A stretch of DNA of 64,000 nt, from contig CP001673.1 in the NCBI GenBank assembly GCA_000023725.1, positions 1,312,342 to 1,376,341 on the forward strand. The letters are read 5' to 3'. Under the pieces are notes generated by a model that saw nothing but the letters and a program-made list of their open reading frames with translations, did no database searches and had not been told where the DNA came from. This DNA comes from Flavobacteriaceae bacterium 3519-10. GTDB taxonomy: Bacteria > Bacteroidota > Bacteroidia > Flavobacteriales > Weeksellaceae. Of the stretch, positions 10,201 to 18,086 are shown piece by piece. Numbering within the stretch: the stretch's first letter is position 1; every line of letters begins with the position of its first letter. Position numbers and translations under genes: made by a program.

Positions 10201-12392
10201 TCAGTTATCAGATTTGAAACAAAACTTTTTGGCACCGCTTGCTTAGAATTCAAATAGACCGTATAATATAACCACTCTGGAGAATGACTTGACTCAATTG
10301 GAATGTATATTTCATTCTGCTTCCCTTCTAAATAAGGGATTAAATTATAGGGGCTTAATCTTTTTAATACCGCATTATAAAGTTCTTCTTCTTTTAAATG
10401 ATTATCCAATTCAAGTTGATAAGCTACATTAAGCGGATGCAAAGGACTAAACTTAATTTTCTCTTCCCCATTCTGCTCTTTAACAACCCCTAACCATAAC
10501 AGATTTTTCTGCTCGTAGGTGAGTGGCTTGTTTTCTTCAAATTTTTCAAGCTGATCAATAAAACAGGTTACATAGGCAAGAGACAGTTCCTTCAATTGGG
10601 TATCTAAAAATACTAAACTGGGTTGCGTTTTTTTATTTTTATAATGATTCCTTAAGTTATCAAAAGCCTTTTTTATATCAGTATTCAAGTTCAGCTCTCG
10701 ATTATAAATTGCATTGTCGTTTCCTAGAAACCATGAATGTCCTTCAGAATTAATAATCTGCTCTTCCTGTATTAGATTGTTTCTAAATTCTCCACTTACA
10801 GTTTTTTCATTATTTTTAAATAATAATTTAATGATGGACCCTTCTTTTAAATACTTAAAGTTGAGTCCCTGAATTCTTTTTTCTTTCCACACATCGAGCC
10901 CCGTAATTGGTTTGGGCATTTCAAAATCAGTTTTAATGGCGATGGGTACTAAAACATCAAACAGCTCAATTTTAAAATGAATCAGATCCTCTTGGGCAAG
11001 TGAATAATCATAGTTTACACTGAGTTGTTGCTCCTCTACCAATTTAAAGTGTGAATCAATAGCTAATATTTCTTCAACAATTGTTTCCGCATTGGGATTG
11101 AAAATTAACTTTTCACTCTCCTTAATTTGAAGGTACGATTTAGAGTTCTGGACATTAAAATGAAAGTTGCCTTCAAATTGCGATAAAACATGTGAATCGA
11201 AGGGCAGATGAAGTATTTTGATTAAATATCTTTTCTCTGTTTCAGAATCACGATATTCAATTAAACTGAATAACTTGTCAGAATCAAATTCGTTAAATTC
11301 AATAATGATATTGTATCCACTGGCTATAGCTTTTATTTTGTCCGAACCTTGTTTTATATTGATGCCTTCCTTCCGGATAAATTGATCATACCTTACATTT
11401 ATTTTAAAGGGAAGTTCCAGTGACGGATTAAATACGATGAGATTTACATTTCTTTTCTTCGATACAGAATCGCCATCGGTTTTGTACCAGAGCGTTTGTA
11501 GTAAATTATCACCTTCAATAGATTGGAATACAGGTGGTGCCTTTTCTTTCTCCTTATCCATCCATTTTACAAGCTGGGCATAATCGATATCATGCCAATC
11601 TTCCTTCGTAATTTTTGCTAATGCCGAACTTGGTAACTCTTGTTCTAGGTCTGTAGCTGGATTGCCATTTGTAAAAATATTTTCAAACCTATCATACAGA
11701 TTGAAATTACCTGTGAGGTCAGCCGTAAGATCTCCGGTTTTGGTACTTAATTCTTGATGAGGAAAAAGTCCTAAATTTCGATAGTCTATTTGTTCAATAC
11801 TCCCTTTTTGCAATGAATTGATTACCTGTTCGTAATCAAATATTGAATTGTTATCTTCTACGACACTTTTTGTCTTTCTCTCTAAAACCTTTTTGAGGAT
11901 GTTTTTTTCATAAGATTTCAATGAAGTGCTTCTATCAATATCTTGCTCGATTTTATCTTTAAATCGGGTATAGTGTAAAGGCATTCCTTCCTTAATCAAA
12001 CTCCCACTTCCTCCCAATAAACTATCTAACTTACCACTAAACAATATTAAAATTGCGGTACCATAAAAAATATCATCTTGATCAGCAATTTTATTTCTTA
12101 ACATTGTAAGGTAATCCTCAGATGCTAAGGTGCTTGATGCAATGATTAACTTAGTGGTACCAATGATAAGGTAAAAAGTATTATATACTTCGCCACCTTC
12201 CGGATGGGTATAAGAAAAAGAGTTAGCTGATGTTTCCGGAATCGTTTTCAATGCTTCATAAAGCATTTCAATATTTTCATTGTCTTCAAGATAAAGATTA
12301 AATCGATCTCCATACAGGATTTGCTGTAATGAGAAATATTCGACAATTAGATTCGAAACATAACTATATAGTTGACTTGACGTATTGTGCAT
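7206..12392 (-). CDS. dptH: Phosphorothioation-dependent restriction protein DptH (HerA/FtsK-like ATPase)
   Basis: DptH (DndH) is the large motor subunit of the DptFGH restriction complex, which attacks DNA lacking the host's phosphorothioate marks. The product is 1,728 residues from the ATG at 12392. A longer frame starts with TTG at 12416 but is less likely. The C-terminal third is a HerA/FtsK-type ATPase: Walker A GTMGTGKT near residue 1385 and Walker B MILVDEADNF near 1610, followed by an arginine-rich KEGREFGVGTILSTQ segment. The N-terminal 1,300 residues show no motif I can name. The start overlaps the dptG stop by 29 bases. Full length suggests a functional gene. Confidence 0.88.
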   Translation of the reverse strand: MHNTSSQLYSYVSNLIVEYFSLQQILYGDRFNLYLEDNENIEMLYEALKTIPETSANSFSYTHPEGGEVYNTFYLIIGTTKLIIASSTLASEDYLTMLRNKIADQDDIFYGTAILILFSGKLDSLLGGSGSLIKEGMPLHYTRFKDKIEQDIDRSTSLKSYEKNILKKVLERKTKSVVEDNNSIFDYEQVINSLQKGSIEQIDYRNLGLFPHQELSTKTGDLTADLTGNFNLYDRFENIFTNGNPATDLEQELPSSALAKITKEDWHDIDYAQLVKWMDKEKEKAPPVFQSIEGDNLLQTLWYKTDGDSVSKKRNVNLIVFNPSLELPFKINVRYDQFIRKEGINIKQGSDKIKAIASGYNIIIEFNEFDSDKLFSLIEYRDSETEKRYLIKILHLPFDSHVLSQFEGNFHFNVQNSKSYLQIKESEKLIFNPNAETIVEEILAIDSHFKLVEEQQLSVNYDYSLAQEDLIHFKIELFDVLVPIAIKTDFEMPKPITGLDVWKEKRIQGLNFKYLKEGSIIKLLFKNNEKTVSGEFRNNLIQEEQIINSEGHSWFLGNDNAIYNRELNLNTDIKKAFDNLRNHYKNKKTQPSLVFLDTQLKELSLAYVTCFIDQLEKFEENKPLTYEQKNLLWLGVVKEQNGEEKIKFSPLHPLNVAYQLELDNHLKEEELYNAVLKRLSPYNLIPYLEGKQNEIYIPIESSHSPEWLYYTVYLNSKQAVPKSFVSNLITDKIKDFTTNFESLFHQSKKAPIKINVINLGDCKEVVEGIFEFYRKFLNTNLNKRMTDLLPIEVNIYGSEKLVNKFEELTFYEKVDDVERYLELDLKTKNFEREDLLNAFLERVKFYTKKHPEKTERYEYAHITFYQFDVTQTEISYDDMSLVKTGLSFNGLMADVTSTPRVQNYRTGFGTKDLPEQRNDLTTLSCLYNSFVRVANNGDPYESNKAICTTINYDIKEQLVKLYSDSQWVTYIDPKVDLDFFKENKDLVIIHYSDQYNNSNGYDAITVSRKTSQYEFVVKEFLEKHSVKFDPSTDTINIINFFNAINGEWLLKLIRQHSQFPREKLSLLSGIKTSLTFLYHPDIIWIPISLEEILRVSGNAGLNMGDGLFSTKNLGAIGSFSDDLLFIGLENLDGALLMHLYPVELKIGGPGIVKKGIDQGKRTAELLKEHLHKPGFLSDFYKNFFAKIALTNAEKMKLFHVWDTQNWNVITEDYRKDLLNNNFTISNRLNKSLGNFGLIYFGSDVYKRELHIKEGFMRVNLQETDGYNFLVKSVDDLIHLFLKTETTIEKSKLLINTYSTATTDFLISGHSAFDEAQLKEEETDIAELTNTEQDTATTVDDITTVQNTSEGIEIEFGTDLNNFKTIFWEPNNTNKVMHTNTGIIGTMGTGKTQFTKSLITQLNVHANKNIGDEKLGILVFDYKGDYIKEDFVNKTNAKVLHPYHLPYNPLALDATQNSKPMLPLHTANDLKETIANAFNLGNVQKQRLRDVIIEAYEDKGIIKSDKNSWTRTPPTLGDVCDIYLSSEKNSQDSLYAAISNLSEFEIFEPDAAKAQSLYSLIEGVVVINLSGYDESIQNLIVAITLDAFYSQMQRHGHSKIDGSKREIKKMILVDEADNFLSKNFHSIRKILKEGREFGVGTILSTQFLNHFATGENEYSNYILTWVIHRVNEIKMKEVESLFSLDNKLQKENLIKTIKGLEKHQSIVNLAGSEPILIKDKAFWELLNQQ

Positions 12393-13836
12393 CTCCGCTA
12401 TCACTTTTTTTCTCAATTAAATTTATTTTTTCAAACAGTTTGATGATTTCCAACTTACTGGTTTCATCAAACACAATTCCTCTCTCCCTTAATCTGTCCC
12501 ACAGTAATTTTAGTCTGATTTTATCTTCAGTTCCAATGCATAAGCGGGTTAGAAATAGTAAAAGTTCTTGGGACAGCACCGTAGTATAACCCAATCGACC
12601 TCTGTTTTTTGTATAGTTTACCTTTACAAAATGGGTGTACCATTTTGAATAATCACTATAAGGCTTGCTTCTGGGTGAGTTTTCGAACTGATATCTTATT
12701 TTGAACCACAGTGCATAAATGGCTTTTAGTATATCATCCTCAAGTTTTGTAAAATATACATCCATGTTTAATAAGTACTCACAATGTTCCCAATTCTTCC
12801 CAGTGTCAAAAACCGTGATATTATTTGTGTAAAAATTACTGACTTCAACTAAACAGGTTTTGAATTCCTGCTGCTCCATCGGGTCGAGGGTATCATAAAT
12901 CATTTTTATATTGTGATAATCTCTTAATGGACTGCCATCTACATAGACATAATTCAATAATTCCAAGGTATTAATATGGGCAAAAATAGATTGCGAATAT
13001 TTATTAAGATGTTTCCAGCCAATAGTATGACTTGAAAGTCTTGATTCCGAAAGAGTTTCCCAATCCATTGTAAAGTTAATAGGCCTTACTTTTGGAGGAC
13101 TGCTTCCGAAATCATTAAAAATAATCATTACTTGGCTCAGGTAATGAAAGTAATAATATTTAAAGAAGTCTTCGGAATGTTTTAAGAGCAGAGAATCATT
13201 ATTCTTTAAAAAATTAAAATCATTAGAAAATTGTTGCTTGATCTCCGCAAATAAATTATGATAAGATCTACCATCCGATATTGTCTGTGCTGTCGAGAGC
13301 TCTGGTAAACTTTGAAGCATTAACTGATTTAACAAATTCTCATCACTGTCATCTGCCTTTAAGTCTTCAGCACTAAAATCTTCTTTCATAAATAAATCGA
13401 AGATATATCTTGCTACATCTTTGATTGCTTTATGGGAATTGATAAAATTCATATATGATAGCGTCTTAAGATTGAATTTTATAAGTCCATCGTCTTCATC
13501 AAAGAAAAGTTTGGAAAGCATGTGCGTTAATTCATCAATATGCTCAGTATCAACATTACCAACTGCATTTTTTATAATAGTTTCTTTAAGTTCAATTTTT
13601 AAAGTTTCATGGTTCTTTCCTACTTCAACTTGTGATTTGTTATTTAAAACTCTAAACAATTCGCCCACAATTCCTTGGAAAGATTTAAAATCTTCTCCAA
13701 ATTTATCGCCGCTTGGGTTTGTTTTAAAAGGCAACAGCCTTATCTGATTACCGGTGACATGACTAAAGCTATTTTTTTTAATATAATTTTTTTCAAGACT
13801 GTTTGGTCCTTCTATATTTAATTTTATATCCCTCAT
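12364..13836 (-). CDS. dptG: Phosphorothioation-dependent restriction protein DptG
   Basis: This 490-residue protein lies between dptF and dptH, the invariant position of DptG (DndG) in phosphorothioation-linked restriction modules. DptG has no known enzymatic motif and is taken to be a structural subunit of the DptFGH complex. The sequence is consistent with that, being mostly helical and charged with no Walker motif or signal peptide. The start overlaps the dptF stop (ATGA at 13833-13836), and the end overlaps the dptH start by 29 bases, so the three are translationally coupled. Assignment rests mainly on position, length and the general look of the sequence. Confidence 0.83.
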   Translation of the reverse strand: MRDIKLNIEGPNSLEKNYIKKNSFSHVTGNQIRLLPFKTNPSGDKFGEDFKSFQGIVGELFRVLNNKSQVEVGKNHETLKIELKETIIKNAVGNVDTEHIDELTHMLSKLFFDEDDGLIKFNLKTLSYMNFINSHKAIKDVARYIFDLFMKEDFSAEDLKADDSDENLLNQLMLQSLPELSTAQTISDGRSYHNLFAEIKQQFSNDFNFLKNNDSLLLKHSEDFFKYYYFHYLSQVMIIFNDFGSSPPKVRPINFTMDWETLSESRLSSHTIGWKHLNKYSQSIFAHINTLELLNYVYVDGSPLRDYHNIKMIYDTLDPMEQQEFKTCLVEVSNFYTNNITVFDTGKNWEHCEYLLNMDVYFTKLEDDILKAIYALWFKIRYQFENSPRSKPYSDYSKWYTHFVKVNYTKNRGRLGYTTVLSQELLLFLTRLCIGTEDKIRLKLLWDRLRERGIVFDETSKLEIIKLFEKINLIEKKSDSGDAQYVKSTI

Positions 13837-15575
13837 ACCACTTGAAATTTGTAGCCGCTAAAAGCGTCTCTTGAAAATTTATAATCTACCGGTTTGCCAA
13901 TATTTACTTCATCAATATACAGTGCAGCCTTGCTGTTGTTCTGTTTAATTAATGTATTGACGGCATCAATAAAATATACAAAGTTGTTATGGTCTCTTTT
14001 ATTAGGTCGATATCCTTTTAAAATCATTTTTAATATTTTAAACAGGCTGAAATCGACGTGTATTTTAACGAGTTCAGTACCATTATTGATTCTGAAAGTC
14101 AATGTGAATTCCTGGGTAAATTTGTGAAGAACATTATCCTGCTTCACTTCCTTTTTACTCAACTCTGGTATAACTTCAAAGTCTTTAAATACCCGATATT
14201 GTGTTTGCTTTTTTCCAACATTTATTATGACTTTATCACCTGCCTTAGGATCACCATTCCAGTTTCTCGCAGCATGTTCAACCAGGTGATATATTTTTTT
14301 GATGTACTTTGGATGATGATTGTGATAATAAAATAGCCATATTAAATATTGTTCAAAATCAGGATCTCTAAGGTATTCGTTCTTGTAGTAATTACTGAAA
14401 TAGTTTAATCGCATAAATAAACCAGAAAGATCTGCACTTCCAACTTTCGTCTGAGCAAGCTTTTTTTCAATTTCTGATAAATATTTTTGGTCTACATATT
14501 TCGAAAAAATTTCAAGCGGACGTTCAGCATTTATTAGGGTCAATAAAACGTCATCAGTACTGGCGTCTCGCAGGTTTTTGGGATCTAAATTTTCTATTTT
14601 TTCAAATAAACTCGACAGCTCAGGATGTTCAAATAAATAATTAGGAATCAGGTTGGCCAGATAATCCGCAACATTCATTTTTTCCACAGTTTTAAAATAA
14701 TCTGTTTCATTTACTGCAGAAAGGTCAACTGGAACTATAATGTCATAAACAAAATTGAGCAGGGTACGAAGTGAAACAATTTCTTTGCTCTGAATAATGG
14801 CTTTAATAATAAGCTGTGAAATAATATTTCTGTTATTCTCGCTGAATAAAAATTCATAATTGTACAGAATAGGACAAAATGAGCGCTCCGAATTAAGAAG
14901 TTTGTAATCCAGATAAGCTTTGTAAATGGAGTTTTCTTCTTCATTGGCAACTATTTTTTTTAGCAGCGTAGAAATTACTGGCGAAATTGCTCCATTTTCA
15001 GTTAAGGAATATAAGTGGTAGTCTGTAAAATTTACATGATGAAAATGACTTTCGCTGTCATATTCATCTTCATGTATTATGTCTACATCAAGTATTTTAT
15101 GGGATGAAATATAGTCGCTCAAGATTTTAAACTCTTCTCCAAATTCTTCTATGAACTTACTTAGAGTTCCCAGATTAATTGCCAGAATGATCCTGTCTTT
15201 TGAATCCTTCAGTTGATCATCTTTAAAACCTCCTAATAGCTTATAGAGTGTTTCATTCGAAGATTCATGAGGGTTATGGGATTCCGTCGCATCATTATGG
15301 ATCGCGAAGCGGCTGATGTCATCACTTAATTCATCATGTAGATATGAAAGAATATGCGACTTCCCGTCACCTACGTTTCCGCAAACAAGCAATAGTTGTG
15401 CATGATTTGCTTGACTTGCTTTGGTAATAATTGATTTTAATTTTTTTTCTACAGCTCTTTCGATGTGAAGATATTTTTTAAAACCATTTAATTTTGAGTA
15501 AGTACCCTGTGCTATTGCATATTTAGATGATTCTCTTAATTTTCTTAGCTCTTCAAGTAGTGGATTTTTAATCAT
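13833..15575 (-). CDS. dptF: Phosphorothioation-dependent restriction protein DptF (P-loop ATPase)
   Basis: DptF (DndF) is an ATPase subunit of the DptFGH restriction complex. The 580-residue protein has a Walker A motif GNVGDGKS at residues 66-73, which follows a strand of hydrophobic residues (LLLVC). The N-terminus LLEELRKLRESSKYAIAQGT is characteristic of DptF. It is the first large gene of the reverse operon, 14 bases after the Xre regulator gene and overlapping dptG by 4 bases. No frameshift or truncation is seen. Confidence 0.87.
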   Translation of the reverse strand: MIKNPLLEELRKLRESSKYAIAQGTYSKLNGFKKYLHIERAVEKKLKSIITKASQANHAQLLLVCGNVGDGKSHILSYLHDELSDDISRFAIHNDATESHNPHESSNETLYKLLGGFKDDQLKDSKDRIILAINLGTLSKFIEEFGEEFKILSDYISSHKILDVDIIHEDEYDSESHFHHVNFTDYHLYSLTENGAISPVISTLLKKIVANEEENSIYKAYLDYKLLNSERSFCPILYNYEFLFSENNRNIISQLIIKAIIQSKEIVSLRTLLNFVYDIIVPVDLSAVNETDYFKTVEKMNVADYLANLIPNYLFEHPELSSLFEKIENLDPKNLRDASTDDVLLTLINAERPLEIFSKYVDQKYLSEIEKKLAQTKVGSADLSGLFMRLNYFSNYYKNEYLRDPDFEQYLIWLFYYHNHHPKYIKKIYHLVEHAARNWNGDPKAGDKVIINVGKKQTQYRVFKDFEVIPELSKKEVKQDNVLHKFTQEFTLTFRINNGTELVKIHVDFSLFKILKMILKGYRPNKRDHNNFVYFIDAVNTLIKQNNSKAALYIDEVNIGKPVDYKFSRDAFSGYKFQVV

Positions 15576-15589
15576 TTGATCTGTTTTAT

Positions 15590-15820
15590 TTAAAGGTCTT
15601 TTAACAGCTCTGAGATGGTAATACCAAAAGCATTAGATATTTTTTCAACTACGACAAGTGACACATTCCTTTTTCCAGCCTCAATACTTGGGATATAAGT
15701 TCTGTCTAATTCCGCAGTTTCAGCTAATTTTTCTTGTGAATAACCTTTTGACAAACGGAGTTCTTTTACACGTCTCCCGAATTTTTTAGAAATATTGTAC
15801 ATATAACGAAGTTGAAACAT
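15590..15820 (-). CDS. Xre-family HTH regulator of the dpt operon
   Basis: A small Cro/C1-type repressor. The helix-turn-helix covers RRVKELRLSKGYSQEKLAE, with TAELDRTYIPSIEAGKRNVS completing the fold. The frame extends to a TTG at 15829, but the ATG at 15820 (77 residues) is preferred because a 33-base inverted repeat at 15821-15853 abuts it and would otherwise be coding. The gene is 14 bases upstream of dptF on the same strand, so it probably autoregulates the restriction operon. This would resemble control proteins of restriction-modification systems, which delay restriction until modification is established; that role is inferred. Confidence 0.85.
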   Translation of the reverse strand: MFQLRYMYNISKKFGRRVKELRLSKGYSQEKLAETAELDRTYIPSIEAGKRNVSLVVVEKISNAFGITISELLKDL

Positions 15821-15853
15821 AGTAGACAATTGTGCAACTGACAGTTGTCTACT
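15821..15853. promoter_or_regulatory. Inverted-repeat operator abutting the xre start codon
   Basis: AGTAGACAATTGT (15821-15833) and ACAGTTGTCTACT (15841-15853) are reverse complements with one mismatch in 13, separated by 7 bases; the outer 9 bp match perfectly. The repeat begins at the base before the xre ATG. A dimeric Xre protein bound here would block transcription or translation of xre-dptFGH. Confidence 0.7.
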
Positions 15854-15924
15854 TTACGAAACAAGCTTGATTAATATCACTTAAATCATAAGGTTGGTAT
15901 AGATTAATGCATTTCACAATGATA

Positions 15925-15946
15925 AATCCTAACGAGAGTTAGGATT
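15925..15946 (-). terminator. Hairpin terminator after the small HTH gene
   Basis: AATCCTAAC (15925-15933), a GAGA loop and GTTAGGATT (15938-15946) form a perfect 9-bp hairpin just beyond the stop of the reverse gene at 15958. On the reverse strand it is followed by a weak T-rich run, so termination may be partial. Confidence 0.5.
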
Positions 15947-15957
15947 ATTTAGGAAAT

Positions 15958-16179
15958 TTATATTTCGATCATTTTGAAAAACTCGTGAAGCTTTAAGTCT
16001 TTTGCTTCACAAATTTTTTGGATAGTAATTAAGCTTATTTGATAGGTATCGTCTTCTCGAATTCGGCGGACAGTTTTCTCGTCAATATTGTTTTCGTTCG
16101 CAAATTTACTGTTGTTATCCATTGGAATAACCCATCTATCCCTGATAAATACAACTATTTTCCTATTTGCGATTCTCAT
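15958..16179 (-). CDS. Small Xre-like HTH protein
   Basis: A 73-residue protein with a helix-turn-helix in the segment KFANENNIDEKTVRRIRE, followed by ISLITIQKICEAKDLKLHEF, a C-terminal half often seen in small Bacteroidota Cro/C1-like regulators. The first 20 residues (RIANRKIVVFIRDRWVIP) form a basic N-terminal strand region. It is transcribed in reverse, like dptFGH, but is separated from xre by a hairpin and an operator, so it is probably its own unit. Palindromes at 16213-16230 and 16262-16279 lie just upstream of its start and may be its binding sites. It marks the right end of the recognisable island genes. Confidence 0.72.
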   Translation of the reverse strand: MRIANRKIVVFIRDRWVIPMDNNSKFANENNIDEKTVRRIREDDTYQISLITIQKICEAKDLKLHEFFKMIEI

Positions 16180-16212
16180 TTAAACAAATTAATAGCTTAA
16201 TCTCAAAATAAT

Positions 16213-16279
16213 TTCGGATTGAAATCCGAATATTCAAAATATTTATTATATTTGTCTAAGATTACATTCAAGAATGTAA
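16213..16279. promoter_or_regulatory. Two operator-like palindromes flanking a -7 box
   Basis: TTCGGATT-GA-AATCCGAA (16213-16230) and TTACATTC-AA-GAATGTAA (16262-16279) are perfect 8-bp inverted repeats. Between them is TATATTTG (16247-16254), a match to TAnnTTTG on the forward strand. No TTG lies at a good -33 distance. The arrangement suggests a repressible promoter reading rightwards, away from the HTH gene at 15958-16179 and into a region without a convincing ORF. Confidence 0.5.
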
Positions 16280-16460
16280 CTTGCGATACTTCACAAAATA
16301 TTAGAAGCTAATCGCTTAGAATCTCGAAGCAGAAAACTGGTAATTTTCAAAATAACAACGAGAGGATAAGCAGAAGGCTCACGTCCGCGGCGTGGCCTCT
16401 CTCTATCTGTTGTTATGGGTATACCAGTGCCTCTGCTCGGATATTGTAGAGCTCCATGCC
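16260..16460 (+). ncRNA. Possible structured RNA downstream of the island-end promoter
   Basis: Downstream of the TATATTTG box the forward strand can fold into a multi-part stem. ATAACAAC (16352-16359) pairs with GTTGTTAT (16409-16416), the next bases GAGAGG (16360-16365) pair with CCTCTC (16396-16401), and the loop holds CACG/CGTG around CCGCGG. The sequence is GC-rich inside very AT-rich surroundings. The overlapping forward reading frames from 16392 have no protein-like character. Start, end and function are unknown. Confidence 0.35.
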
Positions 16461-16767
16461 GTTTTTGTTTCCGATGCTGTCCGCTTTCTCTACAAGTTTC
16501 TAAGCCGTTTTCACAATATAGTATCGATGGACGGATACAATGGTGTGCACAACCATTGCGGCATTACTGCTTTCGCGGGAACTCTTTTTCTACATCACAT
16601 ACTTCATCAACCACTCATTGTAACCCATGAGCTTATTTCACGATACCTCATAATCCTAATCCCTCCTAAGAGCTCCTCACATTCATATCAATGCTCTTCA
16701 GAAGGATTGTCTTCAGCGGGGAAGTTCCCACTTTCTACACAGGCTTTCCCGCGGGGCAGTCCGAGGA

Positions 16768-17062
16768 GTTAGTTCTTTTTTCCTTGATGAAAAAAGAACC
16801 AAAAAAATCAAGACTTGGATTTATTTGCTAAAAAATTGAGATTTCTTCTAAGCAAATCCCCTTAACTCGGGCGGAAAGATAAGTCGCATTTTTCGTATTT
16901 AATTTTTTGCCGCCACTCAAATAGTAATTCGCCGATTCCACTAAAACATTAAAAAATATAGAGGCAAACAGTGGGGATTTTTATGAGTTTATCATCAAGA
17001 AAGTTTGTTTTGGAAGAAATCTCAATTTTTTTTAACGCAAATAACTCCTAGGTCGATTTGGA
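16768..17062 (-). repeat. Palindromic repeat element, copy 1 (reverse orientation)
   Basis: The arms AAAAAATTGAGATTTCTTC (16830-16848) and its perfect 19-base complement (17013-17031) enclose AAATCCCC/GGGGATTT inner arms, a CCGCC-type core and the 47-bp insert at 16918-16964. An outer hairpin (GTTCTTTTTTC with GAAAAAAGAAC around 16772-16796) lies on its left side. The same organisation recurs in forward orientation at 17.7, 27.6, 27.9, 30.5 and 30.8 kb. No ORF is credible in it. Confidence 0.75.
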
Positions 17063-17392
17063 TAGAGCAGATAGGAAAATAATTAGAACAACTTAATAGA
17101 ATATGAAGTAGATAAAGATTACACTTACGACACGTCATAATCGGCGTTAATAAAAAGGATTTGCTGAAGCAGGAGAGCTGTCATTTTTTATCATTTGTAG
17201 TTTAGATGCTTTCCTGCGGGGCAGTCCGGGAAGTGAGTAAGGCAAAGAGGTAATAGGGTGATTTGATAATAAAATAGGAAGCAGGAATTAAAATCTGAAA
17301 TCCAAAAATGTGACATCAGACATGAGACATGAGACATCCTACTTCCAACATCTCACATCTCACGTCTCCAATCTCAAGTCTGGACACGTAAT

Positions 17393-17436
17393 AGATACTT
17401 CATAGATACCTCATAGATACTTCATAGATACAGTAT
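17393..17436. repeat. Four tandem 11-bp repeats
   Basis: The unit AGATACTTCAT is repeated head to tail at 17393, 17404, 17415 and 17426, with one change in copy 2 and a degenerate end in copy 4. A little upstream (17315-17375) is a related low-complexity tract with ACATGAGACATGAGACAT and TCTCACATCTCACGTCTC. It lies in a long gene-free stretch with no visible ORF. Confidence 0.75.
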
Positions 17437-17584
17437 GGATAGTTCATGAAAACAGAATTGAAATCTTAAACCAAAATCCATATATAAAACTCCAAAACCC
17501 GAAGTTAAAAATTAAAAATCCAAAACCCAAAATCCAGTAATTCAAAATGAGATTGCTTCTCCGCCGCGGCGGATCGCAATAACA

Positions 17585-17676
17585 AAAAAAGCCCTTCCCT
17601 ATAAGTTTGGACACCGAAGGAAAGAGCATTACAACATTACCAGTATAAACCAATAACACCACAAAACTATGAAAAA
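17585..17676 (+). repeat. Upstream duplicate of the susC promoter/leader
   Basis: These 92 bases are repeated exactly, 418 bases downstream, at 18003-18094. The copy includes the -7 box TAAGTTTG (17602-17609), the untranslated leader and the ATGAAAAA start of susC, after which the sequences diverge. Here the start leads into only 13 codons (MKNAALSDSMDTT) before TGA. A palindromic element occupies the space between the copies. Confidence 0.85.
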
Positions 17677-17708
17677 CGCCGCCTTAAGTGATAGTATGGA
17701 CACAACTT

Positions 17709-17995
17709 GACTTCGGAGATTTTTGCGTTAAGAAAAATTAAAATTTCTTTATATCTAACGGTCTATAAGCACACAATAAAAATCCCCGCTGTTCGAGTGG
17801 CGGCGGAAGTTGTGCTTCGACGACAGATCTTGCTTTCCGCCCGAGTTACGGGGATTTTATTTAAGAAATTTTAATTTTTTAGTAAAAACGACGAAGGAGT
17901 TTCGCCGATTCCAATAAAAAATAAGCATGATGAGGGATAAGATCCAAGTCTTGAACTTTTGGTTCTTTTGGTTCAAGCCAAAAGAACTGGAAAAA
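17709..17995 (+). repeat. Palindromic repeat element, copy 2
   Basis: Outer arms AAAAATTAAAATTTCTT (17733-17749) and AAGAAATTTTAATTTTT (17863-17879) are perfect complements of 17 bases. Inner arms AAAAATCCCCG and CGGGGATTTTAT flank a GAGTGGCGGC...CCGCCCGAGT core. It ends in a second foldback containing AGTTCTTTTGGTTCAAGCC-type sequence near 17958-17990. This copy lacks the 47-bp insert. It separates the duplicated susC leader from the real one. Confidence 0.75.
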
Positions 17996-18019
17996 CAAAC
18001 CTAAAAAAGCCCTTCCCTA

Positions 18020-18027
18020 TAAGTTTG
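18020..18027 (+). promoter_or_regulatory. -7 box of the susC operon promoter
   Basis: TAAGTTTG matches the Bacteroidota -7 consensus TAnnTTTG, 60 bases before the susC start. No clear -33 TTG at 19-21 bases is visible. The element lies within the 92-bp duplicated leader (18003-18094). Confidence 0.5.
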
Positions 18028-18086
18028 GACACCGAAGGAAAGAGCATTACAACATTACCAGTATAAACCAATAACACCACAAAACT

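Noticed and set aside
340-16450. Integrase, transposase or tRNA attachment site for the Dnd island
   Set aside because: None was found in or next to the island, so the transfer mechanism is left open.
16392-16772. Forward ORF of 126 codons after the island-end promoter
   Set aside because: It overlaps another ORF in a different frame, has no protein-like pattern and lies over the predicted foldback; I treat the region as non-coding.
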